Positions 18,630-29,073 are shown, counted from the stretch's first letter. The stretch: 64,000 nt of DNA from Clostridium hydrogeniformans DSM 21757 (GCF_000686705.1 NZ_KK366004.1:248001-312000); one strand, 5' to 3'. The notes: generated by a model from the sequence alone, not told the origin. Program-made: numbers and translations.

Positions 18630-18630
18630 T

Positions 18631-19509
18631 ATGGATATTATAGATAAGTTATATAAAGCAGTAGAAGATAAAGGTGTTGTATGTGTTGGACTTGATACAA
18701 GTCTCAATTATATACCAGAGTTTTTTAAGGGGAAATTTCAGAATAATGTTGAAGAGATACTCTTTAACTTTAATAAAGAAATAATAGATAGCACATATGA
18801 TGTAGCAGCTTGTTTTAAGGTTCAAATAGCATACTACGAAGCTTTAGGAATAGATGGATTAAAGGCTTATAGTAGGACAGTGAAATACTTAAAGGAAAAA
18901 GATTTAATATCCATAGGGGATATTAAAAGAGGAGATATAGCTGATACAGCAAAACAATATGCTAAGGCACATTTTAAAGGGGATTTTGAAGTAGACTTCA
19001 TAACTTTAAGTCCATACATGGGTCTTGATAGTATAGAACCTTATATGCCTTATTTAGAGAGTGGGGAGAAGGGAGCTTTTGCTCTAGTTAGAACCTCAAA
19101 TAAGGGAGCAGAAGATTTACAGTATGTAGATACTAAAAATGAAAATAAAGTATTTCATATGGTTGGAGAAAAAGTTAATACCATGGGAAAGAGTGCTTTA
19201 GGTAGCTTTGGATATAGTACCTTAGGAGCAGTAGTTGGATGTACTCATGTAGATGAGGCAAAGGAAATTAGAGAAAAAATGGATAGTACATTTTTCTTAA
19301 TCCCTGGATATGGGGCTCAGGGAGGTAAGGCAGAGGATGTAGCCTTATATTTAAAAAATGGTAATGGGGGAGTAGTAAACTCTTCAAGAAAAATACTTCT
19401 AGCATATAAGAGAGAGAATAGGGAAAAAGAATTCGCCTTATGTGCAAGGGAAGAGGCAATAAGAATGAGAGATGAAATAAAAAGAGCATGTGATAACTTA
19501 AAGGCTTAA
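18631..19509 (+). CDS. pyrF: Orotidine 5'-phosphate decarboxylase
   Basis: Last UMP-forming step, decarboxylating OMP. It is the longer (about 290-aa) PyrF subfamily. The catalytic lysine region is GDIKRGDIADTAKQYA, with VCVGLDTSLNYIP at the N-terminus and the phosphate-site region FLIPGYGAQGG. The start at 18631 is preferred because GGGGGAG precedes it and it follows the pyrC stop directly. An in-frame upstream ATG at 18595 would overlap pyrC. Confidence 0.95.
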   Translation: MDIIDKLYKAVEDKGVVCVGLDTSLNYIPEFFKGKFQNNVEEILFNFNKEIIDSTYDVAACFKVQIAYYEALGIDGLKAYSRTVKYLKEKDLISIGDIKRGDIADTAKQYAKAHFKGDFEVDFITLSPYMGLDSIEPYMPYLESGEKGAFALVRTSNKGAEDLQYVDTKNENKVFHMVGEKVNTMGKSALGSFGYSTLGAVVGCTHVDEAKEIREKMDSTFFLIPGYGAQGGKAEDVALYLKNGNGGVVNSSRKILLAYKRENREKEFALCAREEAIRMRDEIKRACDNLKA

Positions 19510-19544
19510 AAGATTTTATAGTATAGGTGAAAGGAAGATGCCAG

Positions 19545-20303
19545 GTGGAGTATATTAAAGGAATAATTTTAGAGAACAAAGAGGTTATTAAAGATATATA
19601 TAAGATGGTGGTAAGGACCTCTTTAGATCATTGTAAAAGTATAAAGCCAGGTCAGTTCTATATGTTAAGGGGTGAATATATAGAACCTCTTCTTCCAAGA
19701 CCTATAAGTGTATGTGAAGTTTTAGATGATACAATAACATTTATATATGCAAAAGTTGGACGAGGAACAAAGGAATTTTCAAAGCTTAAAAAAGAAGATT
19801 CTCTAATGCTAACAGGACCTTTAGGAAATGGATTTAATATTGAAGATGCAGAAGGCAGAGTAGGAATAGTTGCAGGGGGTATAGGAACTGCTCCTATGTT
19901 AGAACTAGTAAAGAAGATAAGAGAAAGTAAAGGTCAAAAGGTAGAGATAGATATACATTTTGGATTTAGAGATGATTATTATTTAATAGATGAGATAAAG
20001 GGTTATGTAGACAATATATATATATCAACGGATACAGGAAAGCATGGGCATAAGGGTTTTGTAACAGATCTTTTAAAGGTTTCAGATTATAATTTAATAT
20101 ATTGTTGTGGACCAGAACCAATGATGAACAAAGTAGTTTTAAAGGCCAGGGAAAATAATGTTAAGGTATATGTATCCACAGAAAAGCATATGGCTTGTGG
20201 AGTAGGAGCATGTCTTGTATGTACATGTAAAACTAAGAACGGAAACAAAAGAAGTTGTAAGGATGGCCCTGTATTTAATGGAGAAGATTTGGTTATAGAA
20301 TAG
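19545..20303 (+). CDS. pyrK: Dihydroorotate dehydrogenase B, electron-transfer subunit
   Basis: FAD and [2Fe-2S] subunit that passes electrons between PyrD and NAD in the class 1B dihydroorotate dehydrogenase. It has a ferredoxin-reductase-like FAD/NAD region ([32 protein letters not shown]) and a C-terminal cluster motif ([14 protein letters not shown] ... SCKDGP) with four cysteines. The GTG at 19545 has AGGAAG 7 nt before it. An upstream in-frame GTG at 19527 is less well placed. It precedes pyrD by 10 nt. Confidence 0.95.
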   Translation: MEYIKGIILENKEVIKDIYKMVVRTSLDHCKSIKPGQFYMLRGEYIEPLLPRPISVCEVLDDTITFIYAKVGRGTKEFSKLKKEDSLMLTGPLGNGFNIEDAEGRVGIVAGGIGTAPMLELVKKIRESKGQKVEIDIHFGFRDDYYLIDEIKGYVDNIYISTDTGKHGHKGFVTDLLKVSDYNLIYCCGPEPMMNKVVLKARENNVKVYVSTEKHMACGVGACLVCTCKTKNGNKRSCKDGPVFNGEDLVIE

Positions 20304-20313
20304 GAGGAAGCTT

Positions 20314-21213
20314 ATGAAGGTTAACATAAATGGAATTGAATTTAAAAATCCAGTTATAGCAGCATCAGGTACTTTTGGTTTTGGAGAAGAGTTTAATAAC
20401 TTTTATGATGTAGGAAGACTTGGAGGTATAAGCTCCAAGGGATTGACTCTTGAAAAAAGAGAAGGTAATGACGGAATTAGGGTATCAGAAACACCTTCAG
20501 GAATGATGAATAGTGTGGGATTACAAAATCCAGGGGTGGACCACTTTATAAATCATGAGCTTAAAAAAATGAAAACCTATGGAAATATTGTTATAGCCAA
20601 TCTTGGAGGAGCTACTGTTGAGGATTATATTCAGTCCGTAGAGAAGTTGAGTGCAAGTGATGTAGATATGATAGAGCTTAATATATCATGTCCTAATGTG
20701 AAATGTGGAGGAATGGCTCTTGGAATAAAGTCTGAGATAGCTTATGATGCAGTATCAAGAATAAAAGAAAAGTGCACAAAACCTCTTATGGTAAAACTTT
20801 CTCCTAATGCAGAAAACATTGTTGAAATGGCAAAGGCTTGTGAAAAAGCAGGAGCGGATAGTTTATCACTTATAAATACATTAAAGGGAATGGCAATAAA
20901 TCTTAGAAAGAAGAAGCCTGTATTTAATAATACATTTGCAGGACTTTCAGGACCAGCAGTTAAGCCCATAGCACTTAGAATGGTTTATGAAGTGTGTAAT
21001 GTTGTGGATGTACCAGTAATAGGACTTGGGGGCATAAGTAATTATGAGGATGCATTGGAGTTTATAATGGCAGGAGCTACTGCAATTCAGGTAGGAACAG
21101 CAATTTTTAGTAATCCCTATGCACCTATAGAGATAATGGATGGTATTGAAAAATATATGAAAGAAAATAACATAAAAGACTTAGGGGAAATTAGGGGAAT
21201 AGCTTTAAGATAA
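20314..21213 (+). CDS. pyrD: Dihydroorotate dehydrogenase B, catalytic subunit
   Basis: FMN enzyme oxidising dihydroorotate to orotate; class 1B, working with the adjacent PyrK. At 299 aa the length is typical. The active-site Cys is in [11 protein letters not shown], with the FMN phosphate region [16 protein letters not shown] and [13 protein letters not shown]. There is no membrane-anchor N-terminus, consistent with the NAD-linked cytosolic type. The ribosome site AGGAGGAAGC lies before the ATG. Confidence 0.96.
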   Translation: MKVNINGIEFKNPVIAASGTFGFGEEFNNFYDVGRLGGISSKGLTLEKREGNDGIRVSETPSGMMNSVGLQNPGVDHFINHELKKMKTYGNIVIANLGGATVEDYIQSVEKLSASDVDMIELNISCPNVKCGGMALGIKSEIAYDAVSRIKEKCTKPLMVKLSPNAENIVEMAKACEKAGADSLSLINTLKGMAINLRKKKPVFNNTFAGLSGPAVKPIALRMVYEVCNVVDVPVIGLGGISNYEDALEFIMAGATAIQVGTAIFSNPYAPIEIMDGIEKYMKENNIKDLGEIRGIALR

Positions 21214-21279
21214 AATTATATAGACTTGTTTTAAAATATTAAATATATTAAGGTTAACTTAGAAAGTGAGGAAATTGTT

Positions 21280-21837
21280 ATGGTATTAGAAATATTAAAG
21301 GAAACTGAAGCTTTACTTGAGGGACATTTTTTACTATCATCAGGGAGACATAGTGATAGATATTGTCAATGTGCAAAATTACTACAACATCCAGATAAAG
21401 CAGAGAAGGTTTTAGGAGTTGTATGTGAAAAGCTTAAGGATGTTGAGTTTGATTTAGTAGTAGGACCTGCTATGGGAGGCGTAATAGTTGCCTATGAAGT
21501 AGGTAGACAAGTGAAAAAGCCAGCAATTTTCACAGAAAGAGAAAATGGAGAAATGACCTTAAGAAGAGGTTTTGAAATAAGAAAAGGTCAGAAGGTAGTT
21601 ATAACAGAGGATGTAGTAACCACAGGAAAATCCTTTAAGGAGGCTGCTAAGGTAGTAGAAGAACATGGTGGAGAAGTGGTTGCAGTGGCTTGTATTGTAG
21701 ATAGAAGCTCAAAGGAGATGGATTATCCATTATATAGCGCTATAAAGTTAAATGTGGAAAGCTTTGAAGCTGATGAATGTCCACTATGTAAAGAAAATAT
21801 ACCATATGTAAAGCCAGGAAGCAGAAAAATTAAGTAA
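21280..21837 (+). CDS. pyrE: Orotate phosphoribosyltransferase
   Basis: Type I phosphoribosyltransferase converting orotate + PRPP to OMP. It is 185 aa with the PRPP loop [14 protein letters not shown] and ends with [15 protein letters not shown], a tail seen in the shorter Gram-positive form. It is the last gene of the pyr operon. The 66-nt gap after pyrD has no terminator. A strong terminator follows at 21943. Confidence 0.95.
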   Translation: MVLEILKETEALLEGHFLLSSGRHSDRYCQCAKLLQHPDKAEKVLGVVCEKLKDVEFDLVVGPAMGGVIVAYEVGRQVKKPAIFTERENGEMTLRRGFEIRKGQKVVITEDVVTTGKSFKEAAKVVEEHGGEVVAVACIVDRSSKEMDYPLYSAIKLNVESFEADECPLCKENIPYVKPGSRKIK

Positions 21838-21942
21838 TCTTTATATAAGAGAAAAGTTTTAACGAAATATATAAGAAAAAAGATTATATATAACAAAGTG
21901 TTCTTTAAGGTAAGAGAAAATATTATAAAGAACAACATTAGA

Positions 21943-21984
21943 AGCAGTAATAATACTTTTAAGTATTATTACTGCTCTTTTTAT
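21943..21984 (+). terminator. pyr operon terminator
   Basis: A 16-bp perfect stem, AGCAGTAATAATACTT with AAGTATTATTACTGCT, a 2-nt loop and then CTTTTTAT. Confidence 0.88.
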
Positions 21985-22057
21985 AATTAATTGAAAAATT
22001 ATAGATTTAAATAATATAAAGACAATATTGTTATATAATGGATTAAAAGGGGGAGTT

Positions 22058-22564
22058 ATGGATATTAGAATAAAATTATTATCAAAGGAAACATTTTTAA
22101 CTACAGTTAATATGATTACAGAATTAATGAATTATCATAGGAAATTAAATAATGCTCCTAAAGAATATTGGCAGACGGATGAAGAGTCTAAAGAAACTTT
22201 AGAGACTTGGAAAGAACAAGGGGAAATATATAATGTGTTTCTAGAAGACCAGCCAATAGGGTTTTTCTATGTAAGATTTGGGGGACAAAATGTAGCATGG
22301 TTAGAAGATTTATTTATACTTGAGGAGTATAGGGGAGATGGTATTGGTAAGCTTTCTCTTAAAATGTTAGATGAATTAATGATTGAAAAGAAGATAGTAG
22401 CAATGTTTGTGGATGTTATACCAAGGAATACAGAAGCTATGAGTCTATATAGAGAATGTGGCTTTGATCATTTAAACTTAATTCAACTACGAAAGAATTA
22501 TGATAAGAGATTAAATAAAGAGGATAAAGTAGAATTATTAGGATTTGAATTTAAAAAATACTGA
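22058..22564 (+). CDS. GNAT-family N-acetyltransferase
   Basis: A 168-aa acetyltransferase of the GNAT fold. The acetyl-CoA loop is LEEYRGDGIGKLSL (R/QxxGxG type), preceded by the AWLEDLFIL strand and followed by MFVDVIPRNTEAMSLYRECGF, the usual motif B. The substrate is unknown; it could be an amine, an amino acid or an antibiotic. The start is the ATG at 22058, 6 nt after GGGGGAG. An in-frame upstream ATG lacks a ribosome site. It is monocistronic. Confidence 0.88.
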   Translation: MDIRIKLLSKETFLTTVNMITELMNYHRKLNNAPKEYWQTDEESKETLETWKEQGEIYNVFLEDQPIGFFYVRFGGQNVAWLEDLFILEEYRGDGIGKLSLKMLDELMIEKKIVAMFVDVIPRNTEAMSLYRECGFDHLNLIQLRKNYDKRLNKEDKVELLGFEFKKY

Positions 22565-22657
22565 TTTATATCATAAAAGTTAATTTTATGATATAAATAT
22601 AATTATTTAAAGTTATATTTAAATAGATTTTAAGTGTAAAAATTATCAAGGACAAAT

Positions 22658-22699
22658 AAAAAGCAACAATAATATTTTTAATATTATTGTTGCTTTTTT
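22658..22699. terminator. Bidirectional terminator, acetyltransferase / formate channel
   Basis: A stem of about 18 bp, AAAAAGCAACAATAATAT with ATATTATTGTTGCTTTTT, lies between convergent genes with A- and T-runs on both sides. Confidence 0.85.
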
Positions 22700-22729
22700 A
22701 CTGTTTTTAAAATTAAAGCTTATAAAGTT

Positions 22730-23584
22730 TTATGCTGCAAAATCCCTTTTGATTTTTTTATTTCTAGGGATATATTTGTATAGTATCCAAAAAGTTAGTG
22801 ATACAAATATTGCTCCACCTATGATATTTCCAAGAGTTACAGGTATTAGATTTTTAAACATGTGAGAAATATCTATATAAGATAACTTTTCAGAAGATAG
22901 ATTTATAGAATTTACATAGTTTGGGTTATTCTTTGCTAAAAGACCAATGGTTAAATAATACATATTAGCAACACTATGTTCAAAGCCAGAGATTACAAAT
23001 GTCATTATAATAAGCCAAACTGTAGTTAACTTAGATATGATATCCTTAGCCGCATATGAACACCATACTGCAAGGCAAACTAGAGTGTTACAAAGGACAC
23101 CAGATAGCATAGCAGGTATAAACTCTACAGAGCTCTTAGTAGAAGCCATTTTTAAGGCATAGCCGCCTAAAGCGAAGTTATTAAAGTCTAAGGAACCAGA
23201 AAAATATATCATAGAAGATATAAAAATTGCTCCTAAGAAATTTGTGAAATATATTAAGAACCAATTAATGCATAACTGCTTAAAAGAAATTTTTCTTTCT
23301 AGTAAAGGTATGGTTAATAGGGTGTTTCCCGTAAATAAATCTGTTCCGCATAATACTATGAGAGTGAGGCCTATTGGAAAGATTAATGCTGCCATAAGTT
23401 TTGATAATGATGGATTAGAAATTCCGTGAGAAACAACGGTAGAGGCATAAGCCCCTAAGGCTATAAATGCACCAGATAAAAAGCCTAAGATAATGCTTTT
23501 TAGTCTTGGGTAATTTGCTTTAGTTTCATAGGCTAATAGAACATCATCTATGATTTCATTAGGTTTTAGCATAAACTTATCCAT
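22730..23584 (-). CDS. Formate/nitrite transporter family channel
   Basis: A 284-aa FNT-family pentameric channel protein with six predicted membrane helices. Family segments include SGAFIALGAYAS, FPIGLTLIVLCGTDLFTGNTL and ISGFEHSVANMYYL with the conserved pore His. It is divergent from pflB, whose product makes formate, so formate export or import (FocA role) is the likely job. The nitrite-channel alternative (NirC) has no supporting neighbours. The ATG follows AAAGGAG. Confidence 0.88.
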   Translation of the reverse strand: MDKFMLKPNEIIDDVLLAYETKANYPRLKSIILGFLSGAFIALGAYASTVVSHGISNPSLSKLMAALIFPIGLTLIVLCGTDLFTGNTLLTIPLLERKISFKQLCINWFLIYFTNFLGAIFISSMIYFSGSLDFNNFALGGYALKMASTKSSVEFIPAMLSGVLCNTLVCLAVWCSYAAKDIISKLTTVWLIIMTFVISGFEHSVANMYYLTIGLLAKNNPNYVNSINLSSEKLSYIDISHMFKNLIPVTLGNIIGGAIFVSLTFWILYKYIPRNKKIKRDFAA

Positions 23585-23798
23585 GGTTTACAACTCCTTT
23601 TATTATAAGATAGATAAAACATTTATAACAAATAAATGCTTTTTTTACATTTATTTTGCTATAAGCAAATATTATATCCATAGTATTTTATAATAAAATA
23701 ATTGAAAATGTAACCCCTTTATAAAAGAAAAAATTCAAAATTTATGAAAAGGTTTAAAATAACAGGTAGAATTTATAAAAATATTATTAAATAATAAC

Positions 23799-23827
23799 TT
23801 GCATTTTATAATACAACGTGTTATATT
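23799..23827 (+). promoter_or_regulatory. Candidate pflB promoter
   Basis: -35 TTGCAT (23799-23804), a 17-nt spacer and -10 TATATT (23822-23827) would give a leader of about 245 nt. The leader holds a hairpin AAAACCTTTG/CAAAGGTTTT (about 23869-23892), without a T-run, and the small palindrome ATGTTAAAAACAT (24003-24015). No known riboswitch was recognised. Confidence 0.5.
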
Positions 23828-24081
23828 AATGGTGAACAAAGGGTGGTACAAAAATAAACAGTACCTTAAAACCTTTGGAAACAAAGGTTTTAGCTGTATT
23901 AATTTTAAGTTTTAACTGTTATAATTTAAAATTATACATTATAAGAATTTGTAATGATGTCGAAGGGAAAATATCTTAGTTTTAACAACTATATGCCAAT
24001 AGATGTTAAAAACATAACGATACGTAAGGAAAATTAGAGAGTGCTTTTTTAGTTAAGCATTCATTTAAGGAGGAGTAGTAA

Positions 24082-26307
24082 ATGTTTAAGCAATGGGATG
24101 GATTCAAGGGAGAATCATGGAAAGAAGACATAGACGTTAGAGGGTTTATACAAAAAAACTACACTTTATATGAAGGAGATAAGAACTTCTTAGCTCCAGT
24201 TACTGAAAAGACTAAGAAGGTTTGGGATAAATGTAGCCAGTTAATAATAGAAGAGATAGAAAAAGGAATATTAGGAGCAGCAACAGATAGAGTATCTGGA
24301 ATAGATGCTTATGAGGCAGGATATATAGACAAGGATAATGAAGTAATAGTTGGACTTCAAACAGATGCACCTCTTAAAAGAATAGTTAACCCATGGGGTG
24401 GATGGAGAGTTGCTAAAAACTCTTTAGAAGCTTATGGATATGAAATTGATAAAGAAGTAGAGGAAACATTCCCTAATTATAGAAAGACTCATAATGATGG
24501 AGTATTTGATGCTTATACTGCTGAAATAAGAGCAGCAAGATCAGCGGGTCTTTTAACAGGGCTTCCAGATGCATATGGAAGAGGAAGAATAATTGGTGAC
24601 TATAGAAGAGTAGCTCTTTATGGAGTAGATTTCTTAATAGAAAAGAAGAAAAGTGATTTAGCAGAACTTCAAGGAGACATGCTAGATGAACTTATAAGAA
24701 GAAGAGAAGAAGTTTCAGAGCAAATAAAGGCTTTAGAAGCTATGAAGAGTATGGCATCTAAGTATGGATACGATATATCTAAACCAGCAGAAAATGCAAA
24801 AGAGGCAGTTCAGCATCTTTACTTTGGATACTTAGCAGCAGTTAAAGAAAACAATGGAGCAGCAATGTCTCTTGGAAGAACTTCTACCTTCCTTGATATA
24901 TATATAGAAAGAGATATAGAGAGTGGAAGTTTAACAGAAGAAGAAGCTCAAGAAATTATAGACCAGTTTATAATAAAGCTAAGACTTGTTAGACATTTAA
25001 GAGCACCAGAGTATAACGAGTTATTTGCAGGAGATCCAACTTGGGTAACTGAATCAATAGGTGGAGTTGGAATAAACAGTAAGCCACTTGTAACTAAGAA
25101 CTCATTTAGATATCTTCATACTCTAATAAACCTAGGATCTGCTCCAGAACCTAATATGACAGTGCTTTGGTCAGAAAAACTGCCAAGAAACTTTAAGAAG
25201 TATTGCACAGAGATATCAATATTAACAGATTCTATACAGTATGAAAATGATGATATAATGAGACCTATATATGGAGACGATTATGCTATAGCTTGCTGTG
25301 TATCTGCAATGCAAGTTGGTAAGCAAATGCAATTCTTCGGAGCAAGATGTAACTTAGCTAAGGCTTTACTATACTCTATAAATGGTGGAGTTGATGAGAA
25401 GAAGGGCAAGCTTGTTATAGAAGGTATTGATCAAATAACAGATGAAGTTCTTGATTATGATAGAGTTAAAAAAGCATACTTTGAAGTTCTTGAGAAGGTT
25501 GCAAAACTTTATGTTGATACAATGAATATAATCCACTATATGCATGATAGATATGCATATGAGGCAGGACAAATGGCATTACATGATACTGAGGTAGGTA
25601 GATTAATGGCATTTGGTATAGCAGGACTATCAGTTGTTGCAGACTCATTAAGTGCTATAAAATATGCAAAGGTTAAACCAATAAGAGAAAATGGAATAAC
25701 TGTAGACTTTGAAATAGAGGGAGATTTCCCTAAGTACGGAAATGATGATGAAAGAGCAGATGATATAGCAGTAGAGTTAGTTAACAAGTTCTCTAAAGAG
25801 CTTAAGAAGCATCCTTTATATAGAAATGCAAAGCATACATTATCAGTTCTTACAATAACATCTAATGTAGTTTATGGTAAGAAAACAGGAGCTACTCCAG
25901 ATGGAAGAGCTGCAGGAGTTGCATTTGCTCCAGGAGCTAACCCAATGCATGGAAGAGATAGCCAAGGTGCTTTAGCATCATTAAACTCAGTAGCTAAGGT
26001 TCCATACAGCCCATGCTGTGAGGATGGAGTATCAAATACTTTCTCAATAGTTCCAGAAGCTTTAGGAAAAGAAAGAGATGCTCAAATAGATAACCTAGTT
26101 AATGTGTTAGATGGATATTTTGGACAAGGTGCTCACCACTTAAATGTTAATGTACTTCAAAGAGAGACTTTAATGGACGCAATGGAACATCCAGAAAAGT
26201 ATCCAACACTTACAATAAGAGTTTCAGGTTATGCAGTTAACTTTAATAGATTAACAAAGGATCAACAAAAAGAAGTTATATCTAGAACATTCCACGTAAA
26301 AATGTAA
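24082..26307 (+). CDS. pflB: Formate C-acetyltransferase (pyruvate formate-lyase)
   Basis: Oxygen-sensitive glycyl-radical enzyme splitting pyruvate + CoA into acetyl-CoA + formate. At 741 aa it is full length. The catalytic Cys pair is C405-C406 (ACCVSAM), and the radical glycine is G716 in RVSGYAVNF near the C-terminus. The strong AAGGAGGAG ribosome site and the regular codon choice suggest high expression. It is followed 62 nt later by its activase and is divergent from a formate channel. Confidence 0.98.
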   Translation: MFKQWDGFKGESWKEDIDVRGFIQKNYTLYEGDKNFLAPVTEKTKKVWDKCSQLIIEEIEKGILGAATDRVSGIDAYEAGYIDKDNEVIVGLQTDAPLKRIVNPWGGWRVAKNSLEAYGYEIDKEVEETFPNYRKTHNDGVFDAYTAEIRAARSAGLLTGLPDAYGRGRIIGDYRRVALYGVDFLIEKKKSDLAELQGDMLDELIRRREEVSEQIKALEAMKSMASKYGYDISKPAENAKEAVQHLYFGYLAAVKENNGAAMSLGRTSTFLDIYIERDIESGSLTEEEAQEIIDQFIIKLRLVRHLRAPEYNELFAGDPTWVTESIGGVGINSKPLVTKNSFRYLHTLINLGSAPEPNMTVLWSEKLPRNFKKYCTEISILTDSIQYENDDIMRPIYGDDYAIACCVSAMQVGKQMQFFGARCNLAKALLYSINGGVDEKKGKLVIEGIDQITDEVLDYDRVKKAYFEVLEKVAKLYVDTMNIIHYMHDRYAYEAGQMALHDTEVGRLMAFGIAGLSVVADSLSAIKYAKVKPIRENGITVDFEIEGDFPKYGNDDERADDIAVELVNKFSKELKKHPLYRNAKHTLSVLTITSNVVYGKKTGATPDGRAAGVAFAPGANPMHGRDSQGALASLNSVAKVPYSPCCEDGVSNTFSIVPEALGKERDAQIDNLVNVLDGYFGQGAHHLNVNVLQRETLMDAMEHPEKYPTLTIRVSGYAVNFNRLTKDQQKEVISRTFHVKM

Positions 26308-26311
26308 TAAT

Positions 26312-26346
26312 ATTAAAAGGGAGGGGGAGATACCCCTTCTCTTTAA
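26312..26346 (+). other. Hairpin between pflB and pflA
   Basis: An imperfect stem (ATTAAAGG-like left arm with GGAGGGGG paired to CCCCTTCTCTTTAAT) sits between the two co-directional genes and has no T-run. It may act as an mRNA processing or stability element that lowers pflA relative to pflB. The role is inferred. Confidence 0.5.
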
Positions 26347-26369
26347 TATGTTAGAAAAGGAAGGATAAC

Positions 26370-27107
26370 ATGAAGGGAAGAATTCATTCTATAGAGAGTA
26401 TGGGACTTGTAGATGGACCAGGAATAAGAACAGTAATATTTCTTCAAGGCTGTGCCATAAGATGTGCTTACTGCCATAACCCAGATACTTGGAAATGTCA
26501 GGGCGGAACTGAATACACACCTAAAGAAATTTATGAAAAGATATTAAAGTATAAGCCTTACTTCTCAAGGAGTGGTGGAGGAGTGACATTCTCAGGAGGA
26601 GATCCCCTTCTGCAACCAGAGTTTTTAATAGAGGTTTTAAAGCTTTGCAAAAATAGTGGAATCCATACAACTTTAGATACAGCAGGTTTTGGACTTGGCA
26701 ATTATGAAGATATATTAGAATATGTGGATTTAGTTTTATTTGATATAAAACATGTATCTGATGAGGGGTATAAATCCTTAGTTGGTAGAGATGGTGAAGA
26801 GGCAAGAAATTTTTTAAAGGCTTGCAGGAAAACTTCTACAAAATTATGGATAAGACATGTGGTAGTTCCTGGAATCACTGATGGAGAAGAGCACATGGAG
26901 GCTTTAGCTAACATAATAAAAGATATAGAAAATGTTGAAAAAATAGAACTTCTTCCTTATCATACTATGGGAATAAATAAATATGATAGCATTGGATTAA
27001 AATATAGACTTCAAGGTATTGAAGATATGGATAGGGATTTATGCAAGACTATGGAAAATAAGCTGATTAATAGGGTAAATGAATTAAGAGATTCTAAGAA
27101 TAGCTAG
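26370..27107 (+). CDS. pflA: Pyruvate formate-lyase activating enzyme
   Basis: Radical SAM enzyme that installs the glycyl radical on PflB. It is 245 aa with the cluster motif CxxxCxxC at C28, C32 and C35 (GCAIRCAYCHN) and the SAM-binding GGE-like segment VTFSGGDPLLQPEF. The N-terminus GRIHSIESMGLVDGPGIR is typical of PFL activases. The ribosome site is AAGGAAGG. It is co-transcribed or partly attenuated from pflB. Confidence 0.97.
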   Translation: MKGRIHSIESMGLVDGPGIRTVIFLQGCAIRCAYCHNPDTWKCQGGTEYTPKEIYEKILKYKPYFSRSGGGVTFSGGDPLLQPEFLIEVLKLCKNSGIHTTLDTAGFGLGNYEDILEYVDLVLFDIKHVSDEGYKSLVGRDGEEARNFLKACRKTSTKLWIRHVVVPGITDGEEHMEALANIIKDIENVEKIELLPYHTMGINKYDSIGLKYRLQGIEDMDRDLCKTMENKLINRVNELRDSKNS

Positions 27108-27291
27108 GGTTTATTCTAAGTATCCTTATATAATACTCTTTATTATAATTAGAATATTATAAAATAAGTATCTTATAATATGTAAATATTTATTTAAATA
27201 AACTTAATAAAAATTATATTCATGATAAACTACTACTATAGTTTTAGTAAAAATATATAAGTAGTTTTATATTATAAAGGCTTTCTAAACA

Positions 27292-27324
27292 AATACCTCC
27301 TAGAATTATTTTCTAGGAGGTATT
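27292..27324. terminator. Bidirectional terminator, pflA / rubredoxin
   Basis: A 14-bp perfect stem, AATACCTCCTAGAA with TTCTAGGAGGTATT, and a 5-nt loop, between convergent genes. Confidence 0.75.
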
Positions 27325-27371
27325 GTTTAATTAAAGGTAAAAGAATAAATATTAAATATATATAAGAAGTT

Positions 27372-27533
27372 TTATTCTAAAGGAACAAAGTTATATTTAG
27401 AGAATCCACAAAATGGACATATCCAATTTTCAGATAAGGAGTTAAATTCTATATTATTAGGTATCCCTGAGTAACTATCTCCGTCCACTGGATTATAAAC
27501 ATATCCACAAACTACACAAACATAAGATTTCAT
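27372..27533 (-). CDS. Rubredoxin
   Basis: A 53-aa iron-sulfur-free, FeCys4 electron carrier. The two cysteine pairs are C6/C9 (CVVCGYVYNP) and C39/C42 (CPFCG). This is standard rubredoxin length and spacing. The start is the ATG at 27533, placed after AAAGGAGATATAGCT; a longer in-frame ORF start to 27581 has no ribosome site. In clostridia such proteins feed peroxide, superoxide or oxygen-reducing enzymes. It is monocistronic. Confidence 0.95.
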   Translation of the reverse strand: MKSYVCVVCGYVYNPVDGDSYSGIPNNIEFNSLSENWICPFCGFSKYNFVPLE

Positions 27534-28008
27534 AGCTATATCTCCTTTTAATAAATTTCTATTATATAAAATTTCTGTCACTTAAATATCTATTTAAGCT
27601 TCCATAAATCCAATATTATATAGAATAAATCATTTAAAATCATAACTTATATAAAATTTAGCATTAATATATTATTTGAAATTTATAATTAATATAAATT
27701 CACTTTTACTTGATGAAATGGTTTAATATTCACTTTATATGATATTTTATGAGTATTCCTAGAAAAATGTGAATGTAATGATTAGTATTTATTCATTATA
27801 AGAAATTTATACATAAAAATTAGTTGGAGTAAAAAATTGGTTAACTTTAGTTACTATAGTGTATAATATAGATATAAGAGTTTAGGAAAATAAATATATG
27901 TATTGAGAAGTTTTAATAAAATATGTCTAATTTTTCTAAATATAATCAAATATTAATTAGGTTATCAAATTTTACAGATAGAAAGTAGTAGAAAAGAGGT
28001 GAGATTTA
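27534..28008. other. Gene-free AT-rich interval
   Basis: The 475-nt stretch between the divergent rubredoxin and deacetylase leader has no credible ORF or strong hairpin. A TATAAT-like run near 27865 might belong to the downstream promoter. Confidence 0.45.
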
Positions 28009-28056
28009 GTGAGGAGTGGACACTTATTACACATTCTTGCTGAAGATAATTTATGA
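28009..28056 (+). CDS. 15-residue leader ORF, stop-start coupled to the PdaA-like gene
   Basis: The GTG at 28009 follows AGAGGTGAG at good spacing and opens a 15-codon ORF (MRSGHLLHILAEDNL). Its TGA stop (28054-28056) overlaps the ATG of the deacetylase (28053) as ATGA. The deacetylase start itself has no proper ribosome site. The leader therefore probably delivers ribosomes by coupling. Function of the peptide is unknown. Confidence 0.6.
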   Translation: MRSGHLLHILAEDNL

Positions 28057-29027
28057 AAAAAAGAAAGAAGATATTATTGCCTTCAATATTTATAATTGGA
28101 CTATTAACAATATCTATTTATATATACTATTCTTTTTATAATAAAGAAAATGTAGAAGAGAAGAAAGAAGAGATCCTTGTTAATAATTATAATAAAGAGA
28201 ATAAGGAGGAATCTTTTAATAAAGACAAAGAGATAGTAGAGAACAAAGAGGAAAACAATAAAGAAGAAAAAAGAGAGGAAGTTAAGAAGGAGAAAACTGA
28301 GGGAAGCAAAGAAATAAAAGATAACAATATGTCTAATAAGAAAAATAGTTGGTATTTTATATCTAAGGGTGATGGACAAGCACCAACTCCACCTAAGGAG
28401 TCAGAAGGTTATTTAAGTAAGAATCAAGGTGTTTATTTAGGAGATAAAGATAAGAAATATATATATCTTACCTTTGATGAGGGATATGAGAATGGATATT
28501 CTAGTAAAATTCTAGATATATTAAAAAGAAATAATGTAAAGGCTGCATTCTTTGTAACAAAGCCTTATATAAAAGAAAATAAAGAGTTAGTAAAAAGAAT
28601 GGTAAAAGAAGGGCATGTAGTTGGTAATCATAGTGTGACCCATAGATCTATGGATGATGTGGTTACTAAGGGAGTAGATGAATTTAAAAAGGAAATTTAT
28701 CAAGTAGAAGAAGAGTATAAGTCTTTAATAGGCAAGGATATGATAAAGGTTTTTAGACCTCCTATGGGAAACTATAGTGAAAAATCTTTATATTACACTA
28801 AATCTTTAGGATATAAAAGTGTATTCTGGAGTTTTGCTTATGGAGACTATGATGTTAATAAACAACCAGATAAGGCCTATGCTAAAAATCATATCTTAAA
28901 GAATACTCACAATGGAGCTATATATCTTCTTCATGCTATTTCTAAGACAAATCTAGATATATTAGATGATGTTATAAAGGAGTGGAAGCTAAGAGGATAT
29001 GAATTTAGATCCTTAGAGGAATTATAA
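28053..29027 (+). CDS. pdaA: PdaA-like polysaccharide deacetylase
   Basis: A 324-aa exported CE4 protein: an N-terminal signal or anchor helix (LLPSIFIIGLLTISIYIYYSF), then a Lys/Glu-rich linker of about 65 residues, then the NodB domain. Motifs are TFDEGYENG (the second Asp is Glu, as in PdaA proteins), HSVTHRSM, FRPPMG and YLLHAIS. PdaA makes muramic-delta-lactam in spore cortex peptidoglycan, so a sporulation role is likely. The start has a poor ribosome site and relies on the overlapping leader ORF. Confidence 0.85.
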   Translation: MKKRKKILLPSIFIIGLLTISIYIYYSFYNKENVEEKKEEILVNNYNKENKEESFNKDKEIVENKEENNKEEKREEVKKEKTEGSKEIKDNNMSNKKNSWYFISKGDGQAPTPPKESEGYLSKNQGVYLGDKDKKYIYLTFDEGYENGYSSKILDILKRNNVKAAFFVTKPYIKENKELVKRMVKEGHVVGNHSVTHRSMDDVVTKGVDEFKKEIYQVEEEYKSLIGKDMIKVFRPPMGNYSEKSLYYTKSLGYKSVFWSFAYGDYDVNKQPDKAYAKNHILKNTHNGAIYLLHAISKTNLDILDDVIKEWKLRGYEFRSLEEL

Positions 29028-29073
29028 AGGTAAGCTTTTATATAATTATTCAGACGTATGGGGGAATACAAAT

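Noticed and set aside
23821-23870. GGGTGGTAC near 23842, resembling a T-box core
   Set aside because: The conserved ACCGCG half is missing, there is no specifier or stem I pattern, and the gene downstream is pflB rather than an amino acid gene.
28104-28379. Long hydrophobic antisense frame over the PdaA-like linker
   Set aside because: It is produced by the Lys/Glu-rich sense codons read backwards (AAA/GAA become TTT/TTC) and is not a real membrane protein.
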